From Chitinophaga pinensis DSM 2588 (GTDB lineage Bacteria > Bacteroidota > Bacteroidia > Chitinophagales > Chitinophagaceae): 64,000 bases of DNA. The notes beneath the pieces were generated by a model that saw nothing but the letters and a program-made list of their open reading frames with translations, was not told the DNA's origin and searched no databases. Below, piece after piece: positions 52,138-61,850 of this stretch. The first letter of the stretch is position 1, and each line of letters opens with the position of its first letter. Location: assembly GCF_000024005.1 (NCBI RefSeq), contig NC_013132.1, positions 5,016,001 through 5,080,000 on the forward strand, read 5' to 3'. The position numbers and the translations under genes are program-made.

Positions 52138-53004
52138 TTAAAGATCTGTCGTATTGAAAGTGTCACCTTGTTTGACATCACCGGTCTCAAAACCTTTCTT
52201 AAACCACTTCATACGCTGCGCAGATGTACCATGCGTGAAAGCATCCGGAACAACATGCCCGGAAGCCGCTTTTTGCAATGCATCGTCGCCAACAGCACTG
52301 GCAGCATTCAAAGCTTCTTCAATGTCACCTGCTTCAAGGATGTTCTGCATCTTCTGTGCATGATGCGCCCATACACCAGCAAGGAAATCCGCCTGTAACT
52401 CAAGTTTAACGGATAATTTATTGTATTCACGCTCGCTTATCTGAGAACGCATCGCCTGTACCTTGCGACTGGTGCCAAGGAGGTTCTGTACGTGATGACC
52501 AACTTCATGTGCAATGACGTAAGCCATAGCGAAATCGCCTGCTACTTTGAAGCGCTGTTCCATTTCATTGAAGAAGCTCAGGTCAAGATAAACTTTCTCA
52601 TCCGCAGGACAATAAAAAGGTCCCATAGCAGATTGCGCTGCACCACAGCCGGACTGGTCATAGTCGGTATACAATACCATACCCGGATCTTTGTATTGCT
52701 TGTTCATTTCGGCAAACAGCTTTTCCCAAACGTCTTCCGTATCTGCCAGGACTGTCGATGCAAACCGGGCAATCTCGTCGCTGTTGTTGGTAACGGTTTT
52801 GGATTCTGTCTGCTGGGCACCGCCGGTACCTTGCTGAACGGATTGCAAAGCCTGTTGGGGATCCTGGTTGAATAACAAGGCCAGAACAATGATAATGATA
52901 CCACCGATACCACCACCGATGCCGATGTTTCTCATTCCACCACCACCGCCGCCACCACGACGGTCTTCTACGTTATCGCTTAATCTTCTGTTTTGCCAGC
53001 GCAT
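52138..53004 (-). CDS. Neutral zinc metallopeptidase (YpfJ family)
   Basis: The 288-aa protein has the YpfJ pattern: a basic N-terminus MRWQNRRLSDNVEDRRG, a glycine run, one transmembrane helix (IGGIIIIVLALLF), then a periplasmic peptidase domain with VLADTEDVWEKLF, MGPFYCPADEKVYLD, the zinc site HEVGHHVQN and QADFLAGVWAHHA (third ligand region). Physiological target unknown. Monocistronic. Confidence 0.9.
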   Translation of the reverse strand: MRWQNRRLSDNVEDRRGGGGGGGMRNIGIGGGIGGIIIIVLALLFNQDPQQALQSVQQGTGGAQQTESKTVTNNSDEIARFASTVLADTEDVWEKLFAEMNKQYKDPGMVLYTDYDQSGCGAAQSAMGPFYCPADEKVYLDLSFFNEMEQRFKVAGDFAMAYVIAHEVGHHVQNLLGTSRKVQAMRSQISEREYNKLSVKLELQADFLAGVWAHHAQKMQNILEAGDIEEALNAASAVGDDALQKAASGHVVPDAFTHGTSAQRMKWFKKGFETGDVKQGDTFNTTDL

Positions 53005-53175
53005 ATTTTATTTGTTTATATGTCGAAAGTACAGAAATTTTAATACCCTTCCATCACAACAATTTCCCTGCCTGATTCATCCGTAGGTAAGGCTTCGTTT
53101 TTTTTAATCCCTGCTTTTTTAATAAATTAGGTGAGACTGACACCCTCATTGTTATACCTCTACATCATTGAAGCT

Positions 53176-55035
53176 ATGCAATTTACAGACTTCTGGATCG
53201 GAAAAATACAGGCAGACAATTTACCTGAAGCCATTGATGCCGCGGGATTGATCAAATATCTCTCTGTGTTTACGTCGGATGAGCAATGCTTCCATATTAT
53301 CTTCCAATGGCACGAAACAACGCTCAGAAGGACGAATGACTGGTGGTTTCCCCGCCAGGAACTGTTCAAGCTTATTCAGTTAAAGGTGAATAAGAAAGGA
53401 CGGTTGACTGAAACGCTGATGTATTGTCTGGAATTGTTGGATACCTCTGAAAAGAAAAGTGTTACGACTGCAGAAGATAGAGTAAATATTCAGATCGATC
53501 TGCTGATGCATGGCGGTCCGGAGCCATTAGTGAGCCGGAGAGACCCGCTGGGGATTCTGGTGGTGGAATTTTTGTCTAATATCCGGAGTACGCGGCAGCA
53601 GGAGTATTGGACATCCTTTGTGGAACACTGTCTGAATGCAGGCGAGGGCAATATGCCGACTCAGAAATGGTGGAACAGGGCAAAAGGGCTGGTGAACAGG
53701 ATTGACGCTGATTATTTTATCACGCGGATGAAAGACTGGATTTCTTTTTGCCAGGGTCAGATGATGTCGGTACATGCTGGCAGAAAACAAAGTTTTGTAG
53801 ACTATAATATCAGCTATCTCAGTGCCATCAACCACAATATGCTGAAGGCGTTTATCTGGTGCGCTGCCATACCAGACAATAAGGTGCTGATGGATCTGCT
53901 GGAGGCGTATGCCCCCTGGGCATACAGGAAAAAAGGGAACGCCGGACCATTATCCGCCAAAACCGGTACGGCTTGTCTGTATGCGTTTACCTGTCTGCCT
54001 TTTAGTGAAGCACTGAGTAGGATCGTTCGTCTCCGCGGACTGGTCAGACATGCTGCTACATTGAAAAGTATTGACAGAATCCTTCAGGCACTGGCACAGA
54101 AATATGGTGTGACGTTGCATGAGCTGGATGAATATATGGTACCGGATTTCGGACTGGATCAGCAGGGGAGTCTGCGGATACCGGTAGGTGATCTGACGGG
54201 TGTTTATACCTTGCAGGATTCTGGCAAATCCGCCTTGTCCTGGGAAAAAGATGGGAAAACATTGGGGAAAGGGCCTGCTGTACAGAGTGCTGCGCTGAGG
54301 GATTTTAAACGACTGGTACGGGAAATTGATGATACGCTTTCAGCTAATGCGATCCGGTTAGAACGTTCTTTTTTGCGGCAACATCCCTGGCAGTATAGTC
54401 ACTGGAAAGCGGTTTACCTGGAGCATCCGTTGATGAAAACCTTGGCTAACCGCTTGATATGGCGGTTTCAGACCAAGGAGCAGGATGCGATCGGCTATTG
54501 CCTGGATGGACATATTGTGGATCATCAGGGGAAACTGCTGGAACTTATGGCTGATACGCAGGTCACACTGTGGCACCCGATGAATGAACCGGAAAAAACG
54601 ATAAAAGCATGGCGTAGTTTCTTGTCTCAGCATCATGTTGACCAGCCATTTGAACAGGTGAACAGACAGATCTACACACCCAATAATGAGGAACTGGCGG
54701 ACTGCTATTACTCTTCCCGTTTTGCCTGTCATGTGCTGAACAGACAGCAATTCAAACAGGCGATTATACAGCGGGGTTGGACCTTACGCCATAAAGCGGA
54801 ACACAACTGGTCTTATGTGCCGCATATAACGCTGCCTGACTGGGATATCCGGGTAAATTTCTTTGCTGATACAAAAGAGGAGGATTCTGTTATTACGGAT
54901 CTGCTCAACTTCTATAAAGACGGAGAACCATTGCCATTGAGCGAAGTGCCTCCGGTGGTCTTTTCTGAGATGATAAGGGATATCGGTTTGTTTGTGGCAA
55001 AGGCCGGAAGGACTGAATTACATAAGCGTCCTTAA
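53176..55035 (+). CDS. DUF4132 domain protein
   Basis: A large cytosolic protein of 619 aa with the DUF4132 C-terminal layout: WRSFLSQHHVDQPFEQVNRQIY (QPF..V.R..Y) and FACHVLNRQQFKQAIIQRGW near residue 520. The N-terminal 350 residues are helical and repeat-like, without a recognised domain. DUF4132 occurs in MolR-like and WGR-containing proteins of unknown role. ATG 53176 (MQFTDFWIGKIQ) is the plausible start; the 53131 alternative adds a non-conserved stretch. The tail overlaps the kinase gene by 4 bp. Confidence 0.65.
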   Translation: MQFTDFWIGKIQADNLPEAIDAAGLIKYLSVFTSDEQCFHIIFQWHETTLRRTNDWWFPRQELFKLIQLKVNKKGRLTETLMYCLELLDTSEKKSVTTAEDRVNIQIDLLMHGGPEPLVSRRDPLGILVVEFLSNIRSTRQQEYWTSFVEHCLNAGEGNMPTQKWWNRAKGLVNRIDADYFITRMKDWISFCQGQMMSVHAGRKQSFVDYNISYLSAINHNMLKAFIWCAAIPDNKVLMDLLEAYAPWAYRKKGNAGPLSAKTGTACLYAFTCLPFSEALSRIVRLRGLVRHAATLKSIDRILQALAQKYGVTLHELDEYMVPDFGLDQQGSLRIPVGDLTGVYTLQDSGKSALSWEKDGKTLGKGPAVQSAALRDFKRLVREIDDTLSANAIRLERSFLRQHPWQYSHWKAVYLEHPLMKTLANRLIWRFQTKEQDAIGYCLDGHIVDHQGKLLELMADTQVTLWHPMNEPEKTIKAWRSFLSQHHVDQPFEQVNRQIYTPNNEELADCYYSSRFACHVLNRQQFKQAIIQRGWTLRHKAEHNWSYVPHITLPDWDIRVNFFADTKEEDSVITDLLNFYKDGEPLPLSEVPPVVFSEMIRDIGLFVAKAGRTELHKRP

Positions 55036-57035
55036 TTGTTTCCCAGTACGTTTTCCCTGTATTGTTGCCCTTCTTTTACAATAATTGTATATCCTCTGCT
55101 ATGTGGTTCTTCTTCCGCGCTGAGCGGGAGTGTGAAGTGAAAGCTGGTGCCCTTTCCGAAGATACTGTTGAACCAGATCTTTCCATTGTTACGTTCAATG
55201 AAATCTTTAGACAGCGGGAGACCTAATCCGCAGCCTTTCTCATTCTGCGTACCGCTGGTAGAATAGTAAATATTGGAGAATACTTTCACCTGATCCGTTA
55301 AGGCGATACCGATACCTGTATCCTGTACAACGATTTCAATCTTTTCGGGTGACAGCATATAGCTGATACTAACATTTCCTTTGATGGGCGTGAATTTGAT
55401 AGCATTGCTGATCAGGTTCCGGAGCACAAGACGGATCATATCAGGATCTGCATACACCATAATTGGCCGATGCAGTTCGTGCGTCAACGTTATTTCCTTC
55501 TGACGGGCTAAAGATTGCAATAATTCGAATTCATTTTTCAGGATATTGCTGATGTCAAAGTCGTCTGGCGTAACATGAATTCCCTTCATCTGGCTACTGG
55601 CCCATTGCAGGAGATTATCCATCATATAAGCCGTGTTTTTTACATCACGCCAAAGTTCATGAGAGAAGATTCTGAATTGTTCTTCTGACATCTTCTCGTC
55701 TCTCAGCAGGAACAGCAAACCTTCCAGGATAGCCAGCGGAGAACGCAGATCATGAGAAATAACAGAGAATATTTTATCCTTGACCTGATTGCCGTTGCCA
55801 AGCGCGGTATTTTGTTCCAGGATAATCATGTTCTGCTGCTGCACCTGTGTATTCCGGTGATTTAACTGTTTGTAAAGGTCCTGCTGACGTCTGTACATCA
55901 GGTATAATACTGCGGTGATGATAAACAGTCCGAGCAGCAGCATACTACAGAAAATCACCAGGATGCGTTGCTGGTGGATGGTCGCTAGGTGCAGTTGTTG
56001 TTCTTTACGGAGTAATTTATTCTCGTGCTGTTTCTTTTCAGTTTCGTATTTCTCTTTGGTATTGGCGATGAATTTCGCTTTCTCCAGACTGAACATCTCT
56101 TCATTGAGAATGCTGAATTGTCTGAAATTAGCCAGTGCGGCAGCATAATCTCCACGGGCGGAATCCAGAGTGGCCATGTTCTTGTGGTAGACCATGGTAT
56201 TTTTGGCGTTCTTCAGGGTACTGTTTAGCAGTGCCGCTTCTGACAGATGTTGCTGGGCTTCCTCATAGTGGCGCAGCATGGTGTGTACCAGTCCTATATT
56301 CAGGTGTGATTTTACCAGTCCGTTCAGGTGATCGGATTCCTTATAATATTGCTCAGAAATATCAAAATAGGGCAGTGCCAGCGCGTATTTTTTTTGCTGG
56401 AGATAGATCAGGCCAATGTTTTCATAAGTAACTGCTAATCCCTGGTGGTCATTTAGGGCCAGTTTTATCTTTTCAGATTCCAGCATAAAATGCAATGCGG
56501 AATCCGGCATATTCATCCTGATATAACTACTGCCAATGCTGTTCAGCGTTCTGGCAATTTCACCAGGCTGTCCCAGTGATTGCTTGATACGCAATGCTTT
56601 TTTCTGATAATGCAATGCCTGTCTGGGCTGATCCTGTTCTACGAGTATATTGCCGATATCTGTGTTGAGAATCCCTGTAGCGTGCAGATCATTGAGTTCC
56701 TCTGCGATTTTCAGGGCATTGATGGTGAGATCCAGTTGTTTTTCGAGGTTACCTTTTCCATTTTCCGACAAAGCGAGGTTGCGGGTGGCCCACATGATAC
56801 CCTGTTTAAAATGAAGGCTGTCGCTGAGCGCCATTGCGGCATGGGCATACTCCTCCGTCCTGGCAGGGTTTTTAGGGAATGCCCTGCGGGCTTCCTCGTT
56901 CAGTAAGCGCACGCGCACAGTGTCCCTTTGGGGATGTGAGGAGAGCTCACCGTTTTGTGCAAAGACGAAATTCGTCCATACACATAATGAGGCCAGATAT
57001 ATAAAAGTATATAAGTTAATTCGGACAATCCGCAT
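55032..57035 (-). CDS. TPR sensor histidine kinase
   Basis: Membrane histidine kinase, 667 aa. A signal peptide (ends near FVFAQNG) is followed by about six tetratricopeptide repeats in the periplasm (ARTLNSIGSSYIRMNMPDSAL type units), one helix (LVIFCSMLLLGLFIITAVLYLMY), a short coiled coil, then HisKA with the phospho-accepting SHDLRSP, and HATPase_c with NLISNAIKF, DTGIGI and GCGLGLPLSK. No receiver or DNA-binding domain, so the partner response regulator is elsewhere. ATG 57035 (MRIVRINLYTF) starts the signal peptide; a longer start is possible. Confidence 0.9.
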   Translation of the reverse strand: MRIVRINLYTFIYLASLCVWTNFVFAQNGELSSHPQRDTVRVRLLNEEARRAFPKNPARTEEYAHAAMALSDSLHFKQGIMWATRNLALSENGKGNLEKQLDLTINALKIAEELNDLHATGILNTDIGNILVEQDQPRQALHYQKKALRIKQSLGQPGEIARTLNSIGSSYIRMNMPDSALHFMLESEKIKLALNDHQGLAVTYENIGLIYLQQKKYALALPYFDISEQYYKESDHLNGLVKSHLNIGLVHTMLRHYEEAQQHLSEAALLNSTLKNAKNTMVYHKNMATLDSARGDYAAALANFRQFSILNEEMFSLEKAKFIANTKEKYETEKKQHENKLLRKEQQLHLATIHQQRILVIFCSMLLLGLFIITAVLYLMYRRQQDLYKQLNHRNTQVQQQNMIILEQNTALGNGNQVKDKIFSVISHDLRSPLAILEGLLFLLRDEKMSEEQFRIFSHELWRDVKNTAYMMDNLLQWASSQMKGIHVTPDDFDISNILKNEFELLQSLARQKEITLTHELHRPIMVYADPDMIRLVLRNLISNAIKFTPIKGNVSISYMLSPEKIEIVVQDTGIGIALTDQVKVFSNIYYSTSGTQNEKGCGLGLPLSKDFIERNNGKIWFNSIFGKGTSFHFTLPLSAEEEPHSRGYTIIVKEGQQYRENVLGNN

Positions 57036-57087
57036 AGAGTCTATTTGTCGGCACAAACGTTCTTTAAGGGTAACCTGAATGCTGTGC

Positions 57088-57114
57088 TAAAATTATAAAA
57101 AAAACGGATGCAAA
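57088..57114 (-). promoter_or_regulatory. Promoter of the TPR histidine kinase gene
   Basis: Minus-strand TTTG (plus CAAA 57111-57114) and TAATTTTA (plus TAAAATTA 57088-57095), 15 nt apart; one mismatch from TAnnTTTG. Confidence 0.4.
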
Positions 57115-57276
57115 TTTTCAAAATCTGAAATATTGTGATTCGTTGTATCTTTCAGTTGGAATATTGCTACTAATGTAAGGAATATATCCGCAGTATTAAT
57201 TCCATGTATCCGTTGTTTCTTAGCAGGAGTGACTACATTGCGGTTACATTTCATATGTCATTAATTATTTTACAAA

Positions 57277-57555
57277 ATGAAGCCTACGATAACAATTGAA
57301 TATTGCCCAAAATGCGGATGGATGATGCGTGCAGCATGGATGGCACAGGAACTGTTGACGACCTTCGCAGAGGATATTTATAGTGTGACACTGCAACCAA
57401 GTGAGACGAATGGCAGTTATATTATTTATGTAAACGGTGTCGCAGTGATTAACAGGAAGGAATTGGGGCATTTCCCTGAGATCAAGGAAGTTAAGCAGGT
57501 GATCAGGGATAAAGTAGCTCCCGAAAAGAGCCTTGGCCATAGTGACCGAAAATAG
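57277..57555 (+). CDS. SelT/SelW/SelH family (Rdx) protein
   Basis: The 92-aa thioredoxin-like protein starts MKPTITIEYCPKCGWMMRAAWMAQELL. The CxxC (CPKC) replaces the Cys-Sec of selenoproteins. VTLQPSETNGSYIIYVNGVAV and GHFPEIKEVKQVIRDKVAP complete the family pattern. Thought to act in redox chemistry; the substrate is unknown. It lies 27 bp before the BamA/TamA-type gene on the same strand, probably cotranscribed. Confidence 0.88.
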   Translation: MKPTITIEYCPKCGWMMRAAWMAQELLTTFAEDIYSVTLQPSETNGSYIIYVNGVAVINRKELGHFPEIKEVKQVIRDKVAPEKSLGHSDRK

Positions 57556-57582
57556 GATAAAAGTTGTTTCTTTGCATCCCGG

Positions 57583-58755
57583 ATGAGTATGCAAAGAACA
57601 ATTATTTTTACGACGATATTACTGGCATTTAGCCAGGGACTGGCAGCGCAGCAGCAATTGCAGGATACTGTAAAACCGCAACGGCAGGATACTGCTGTTA
57701 TACATAAACGCAGTTTCTTTCCTTTGCCTGTAGCAGGATACTCCCCGGAGAAAGGACTGGAAGTGGGCGCTGCCATGTTATATTCCTTTTATACATCGAA
57801 AGACCCGGTTCTTCGCAACTCAACTATTAATCTTGTTCCCACTGTTACAACAGAGAAACAGTTCAAAATAGACCTGAAGACAGATATCTGGACAGATGCT
57901 AATAACTGGCACTTTAAGAGTAACCTCCGGTATCATGACTTTCCGATCAATTTCTACGGACTGGGTGATACGACCCGTAAGGCAGGCGCAACATTGCTGG
58001 ATAACAGACGCTATAAAGTACAGCTGGAAGGCGAGCGACGTATAGGAGGTCACTTCTACGCAGGCATGTCGGTATTGTATCAACATGATACCTATAGCAG
58101 TAAAGAAACCAAAGGTGTTTATCCGGGAATGACACTGATAGACAAGAATGGCGGCCATGTTACTTTTATCGGAGCGACGGGTATTTATGATAACCGTGAC
58201 AACCAGAACTATACAACGAAAGGCAGCTGGGTACGGCTGAACGTAGCATTTGCTCCGGCCTTTCTGAGTAAGCATGCACTGTGGAAATTCGACGGTCAGG
58301 TGCGTCATTTTGTACCGATCTCACCGAAGAGTACTGTTGGTTTCAACGGATTATTTAACTCTTTACAGGGAAGTGTTTTGCCATTTTATCTCTTACCTGA
58401 ACTGGGTAATGACCTGATAATGCGTGGCTATTATACTGGCCGTTACAGAGATCAGAATTATCTCGCAGGACAAGTAGAATATCGTTATTTCCTGGATCCT
58501 AAGATACCCATCAATATCTGGTTCCTGCATATGCAACCCAAGTTTGCACTGGCTGCGTTTGGCGGCTCTGGTGCAGTATTTAACAACAAGGACATCGCGA
58601 TGTCGCACCTCAAACCAAGCTACGGAATGGGCGTACGCTGGTTCTACGATGAAGGCGCAAAGCTGACTGTTCGTATTGACTACGCATGGGGAGAAAAACG
58701 CACAGGAGAGGAGCGTCAATCCGGATTATACCTCTCTCTGGCAGAGGCGTTTTAA
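57583..58755 (+). CDS. BamA/TamA family outer-membrane protein
   Basis: The 390-aa exported barrel protein has a signal peptide (GLAAQQQL), no POTRA repeats, and a D15/Omp85-type barrel: LPVAGYSPEKGLEVGAAMLYSFY, FPINFYGLGDTTR, VTFIGATGIYDNRDNQNYTTKGSW, FYLLPELGNDLIMRGYYTGRYRDQN, and a C-terminal GLYLSLAEAF with terminal Phe. The short POTRA-less form is common in Bacteroidota; the substrate is unknown. Confidence 0.85.
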   Translation: MSMQRTIIFTTILLAFSQGLAAQQQLQDTVKPQRQDTAVIHKRSFFPLPVAGYSPEKGLEVGAAMLYSFYTSKDPVLRNSTINLVPTVTTEKQFKIDLKTDIWTDANNWHFKSNLRYHDFPINFYGLGDTTRKAGATLLDNRRYKVQLEGERRIGGHFYAGMSVLYQHDTYSSKETKGVYPGMTLIDKNGGHVTFIGATGIYDNRDNQNYTTKGSWVRLNVAFAPAFLSKHALWKFDGQVRHFVPISPKSTVGFNGLFNSLQGSVLPFYLLPELGNDLIMRGYYTGRYRDQNYLAGQVEYRYFLDPKIPINIWFLHMQPKFALAAFGGSGAVFNNKDIAMSHLKPSYGMGVRWFYDEGAKLTVRIDYAWGEKRTGEERQSGLYLSLAEAF

Positions 58756-58827
58756 GCTATCTCCACGGGCATTGGGCACGTAAATTGTTAACTGAATAGT
58801 AACTATAGTTGATCCAAAAATTCCTTT

Positions 58828-59829
58828 ATGAAAAAAAGTGCAGCCCTATTCTGCGCCCTCTGCGCAATTGTGTCCACCCAAACAATCAAGGCACAGGATG
58901 TTAAATCTACGTCTAAGTTTTACGTTAAAGTCACCGGTAGCTATTACTTCAGCGTATTCCCGGGTCAGTTCCCCAAGGTTGGCAGCTACGAGCCACATGA
59001 TGAACACCTGGTATACAATCCTCAGACCGGTGCCTCAACAACTGTTTCAGAAAAAGTATTGACGGGATCGTATGGCGCTGGTGGGAGGGGAGGACTCTCC
59101 TTCGGCTGGAACCTGAATCAATACATCGCTGTGGAAGCCTCGTTTAACTATTACCGTAGTAAGAAAAACCTGATGACACGCGAAGAAACCACGTTGATCA
59201 ACACCAGCCAGACTGTCGGTAAAGTTGAATCGCACGGATTTGTTGACGCGATTGATTTTGCGCCCGGTGTGGTGATCAGTCCGGGATTCAAAAAAGTCAA
59301 TCCTTATGTTCGCTTTGGTATGGTCGTACCACTGTGGGGTAATCTGAAGATTGAAACAGATGCCAGCCGCAGCGGAACTGCTACAGTTGGTGGACAGACA
59401 GTATTGACACAGCTGACCGTTCACCGTAATGAAAAAGTAAAACCAAACATTACATTGGGTTTCCAGGGTGCTGTGGGTGTTGCTTTTCCAATTGCGAAAA
59501 AACTGGATATTATCGTAGAAGCTGAATACCGCAATATTCCGGTACGTAGCAAGGAAAAAGAAGTAACCAGCTATGATGAAACGGTCGCACTGAGAAATCC
59601 GGCAACCGGTGCTGTTATCAGTACGCAGCATCGTGGTTTAGATGATCTGTCTACAGCTGAACGTCATACGAAATACGTGACCACGCTTGATCAGAGCTCC
59701 AATACACCCGTAGGTCAGCAAGGCGCTGAAGTCAATTACAAGGATGACAACAAGCCTGCGAATGACCTGAAATCTTATATCAATATTGGCGGTCTGGGTG
59801 CTAATGTTGGTCTTCGCTGGCGCTTTTAG
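58828..59829 (+). CDS. Outer-membrane beta-barrel protein, porin-like
   Basis: The 333-aa protein has a signal peptide (TIKAQ) and a transmembrane beta-barrel: SKFYVKVTGSYYFSVFPG, GGLSFGWNLNQYIAVEASFNYY, VVISPGFKKVNPYVRFGMV, and a C-terminal INIGGLGANVGLRWRF (aromatic end). Loops are long, which resembles OmpW/OmpA-like or DUF-type barrels; specific class not determined. It is 72 bp after the BamA/TamA-type gene. Its end overlaps the convergent reductase gene by 29 bp. Confidence 0.8.
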   Translation: MKKSAALFCALCAIVSTQTIKAQDVKSTSKFYVKVTGSYYFSVFPGQFPKVGSYEPHDEHLVYNPQTGASTTVSEKVLTGSYGAGGRGGLSFGWNLNQYIAVEASFNYYRSKKNLMTREETTLINTSQTVGKVESHGFVDAIDFAPGVVISPGFKKVNPYVRFGMVVPLWGNLKIETDASRSGTATVGGQTVLTQLTVHRNEKVKPNITLGFQGAVGVAFPIAKKLDIIVEAEYRNIPVRSKEKEVTSYDETVALRNPATGAVISTQHRGLDDLSTAERHTKYVTTLDQSSNTPVGQQGAEVNYKDDNKPANDLKSYINIGGLGANVGLRWRF

Positions 59830-60361
59830 CCGCTGCGAGGTCACTTATCAGCGTCCGTAAAGTCTTTTCCAGCACAGCATCGGTCAATATTCCTTCAGGA
59901 TTTATTTTGGTACGTATTACAGGTATGATCAGCTTGTATTCCTCGCGGATATCAGCAGTCATCACAGTTAAAGTCTGTACCAGTGAAGCATGCGCTTTTT
60001 CGCCACCCGTAGCAAGCGGAGATGCGCTGATCACCACGGTCGGCTTATGCGTAAACTCGCCTGAAGATACCAGCCAGTCCAGTGCGTTTTTCAGTACGCC
60101 CGGTATGCCAAAAGCATATTCGGGTGTACTGAATACAACAGCATCCGCAGCCTGTACCTGCTGCCTGAGATCGGCTACGGTTAAAGGTGCTGTGGATTGT
60201 TCCGTATCCAGTTCCGGACTGAAATAAGGCAGTTTATCCAGGCCATCATAAATAGAAAATACCATGTCTGCAGGCGCAATTGCTGCGCAGGCTCTTAATA
60301 ATGAAGTATTTGAAGAAGCGCTCCGGAGGCTACCGGAGATACCAAGAATCTTGAATGCCAT
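59801..60361 (-). CDS. NADPH-dependent FMN reductase
   Basis: Flavodoxin-fold reductase of 186 aa with ILGISGSLRSASSNTSLLRA (phosphate-binding loop), AADAVVFSTPEYAFGIPGVLKNALDWLV (the family signature) and VVISASPLATGG. The product may serve as a flavin, quinone or metal reductase. The gene's 3' end overlaps the convergent barrel gene by 29 bp. It starts the AT-rich region to the right. Confidence 0.9.
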   Translation of the reverse strand: MAFKILGISGSLRSASSNTSLLRACAAIAPADMVFSIYDGLDKLPYFSPELDTEQSTAPLTVADLRQQVQAADAVVFSTPEYAFGIPGVLKNALDWLVSSGEFTHKPTVVISASPLATGGEKAHASLVQTLTVMTADIREEYKLIIPVIRTKINPEGILTDAVLEKTLRTLISDLAAAKSASEDQH

Positions 60362-60592
60362 ATGTTTCCGTTTAATCCTGTATGCCTAATTTTTATATAT
60401 TTAACCCCGGTTTTAATTTTGTAACTACCCTGAAGCATTTACACAGATTCCTTTCTAAATATGCTGAATATTTTATCGACAGCGTTCTATTCAAACATTG
60501 GTTATGAGATAGGTTAGCCATTCCCATAGGTTCAGCAATTTCATTAAGAAAGTCCTGCGGTTACTTATATCGATAGTGCTCAAAATTGAGAC
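60362..60592. other. Gene-free AT-rich spacer
   Basis: No genes. The string TTTTTATATATTTAACCCCGGTTTT at 60390-60414 recurs inverted at 63426-63450 and partly at 60593-60613. Otherwise featureless. Confidence 0.5.
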
Positions 60593-60665
60593 TTTTTTAT
60601 ATTTAGTCCCGGTTTATCCTATGAGTGTTTAAAGAAAAATCATTATCGCTTCAAACTGCGTATAT
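60593..60665 (+). repeat. Left inverted repeat of the 60.6-63.5 kb segment
   Basis: About 73 bp that match the reverse complement of 63377-63451 at roughly 80-85 percent: CCCGGTTTATC, TATGAGTGTT, GAAAA, TATCGC and TCAAACTGCGTAT blocks in the same order. Confidence 0.7.
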
Positions 60666-60751
60666 GAGGAAATGGATGCTCTGAGAGATAACGAGGAAAG
60701 TTAGTTTATAAAGTGCTTAGACAACAAGAGGTAGTTCAATGCAAATAATTC

Positions 60752-60785
60752 ATCCCGGATGCTAATCAGCTCCGGGATTTTTATA
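60752..60785 (+). terminator. Orphan terminator, possible end of a small RNA
   Basis: ATCCCGGA / TCCGGGAT with an 11-nt loop, then TTTTTATATAT. No coding gene precedes it on the plus strand, so it may end a small RNA starting around or after the left inverted repeat. Confidence 0.6.
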
Positions 60786-61531
60786 TATGTTAATGTTAAA
60801 TTATCTGGCGCCTGGTGGCTGATAAATTGAATATAGAACGAACAGAATGGCTGACAAGTCTTCTGAACGTGCTCTGTTTACTTGACTTCATATGGGCTTA
60901 ATATTCGATTTTTAATTATTTCTGGACTGAACAATTGAATGCGAAATGAATGAAACGGCTGACAGGTCATTTCAGGGCTTAACCGTAACTTACAGACAAT
61001 ATTAACTCATATATTGAAGAACTACGTTACAATATGTACTTACGGCAAACATGATGATGTACAGGTATATGAGTTGTCGTTTTATCCAGGAAACTTATGG
61101 ATGATGCCTGTGGGATTAGCGGTGTTATTTTTATCAATTCTGACAATTTTAAACCGTCTACGCTGGTCATCATGACCTGGTTATAAATATCGAACCGGGT
61201 AAATGCTGCCAGCAAACAAATAGACACATAATGGGAACTTATAGCTGCGCGCTCATTTTTGTGTATGTGCGGTTAGGCTATTGCCTTGATTATGTAACAG
61301 CTTATTTATAGGCTAATTTATATCCTTATAAGACCCTGTTAATCTAGTTCTATGAAATACTTATAATTTATATTATGTTAAATAGAATTAGGAAGATATT
61401 CTCCCACTGTCTGATTTCCCTCTTTTATTGAATTCGCTAAAGGCTCATTTTATGTCTTCGTAAATGAGCTTATTATCACGTATTAGCTGTACACTTTCTT
61501 CGTCATTATAAACCTGTTTCAGGTTTGCATA
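60786..61531. other. Gene-free AT-rich spacer
   Basis: No supported gene. A stem GCTCATTT / AAATGAGC at 61443-61469 without a T-run is present. Short minus-strand frames (61027-61227) lack domain support. Confidence 0.4.
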
Positions 61532-61617
61532 ATCTTCTTTAGATATTCATTATCCTTCGTTAATCCTTCGTTCATCAACGTAAGATTAACGAAGGATAAT
61601 GAATATCTAAAGAAGAT
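61532..61617. repeat. 34-bp perfect palindrome with small internal stem
   Basis: Arms 61532-61565 and 61584-61617 are perfect inverted repeats of each other; the 18-nt loop contains a further CGTT/AACG stem with a CATC tetraloop. Any transcript would fold into an almost continuous 38-bp duplex. There is no T-run, so it is not an ordinary terminator. A minus-strand frame (61519-61701) crosses it but has no family match. Confidence 0.95.
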
Positions 61618-61850
61618 CAGACCACAATATAAGCACAGTAAATAACCCAAAACATACTGCGATATGAATCGCCAACTGTGCCATTTATGATCTCTAATCA
61701 AATTTAATTACCTGCGCTGAAATGGCCTGACACTATAATCAGTTACTCATAGTTACCAACCCCGCTCCCATGGGATCTGCCCCATGCGCTTTTTGATTTT
61801 TGAAATATTGTTGCAAAAATGTAATTTACATTCCTTAAAGACAAGGACAC

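Noticed and set aside
61519..61701. Minus-strand frame of 60 codons across the 34-bp palindrome
   Set aside because: The palindrome explains part of the open frame; no family or start-site support.
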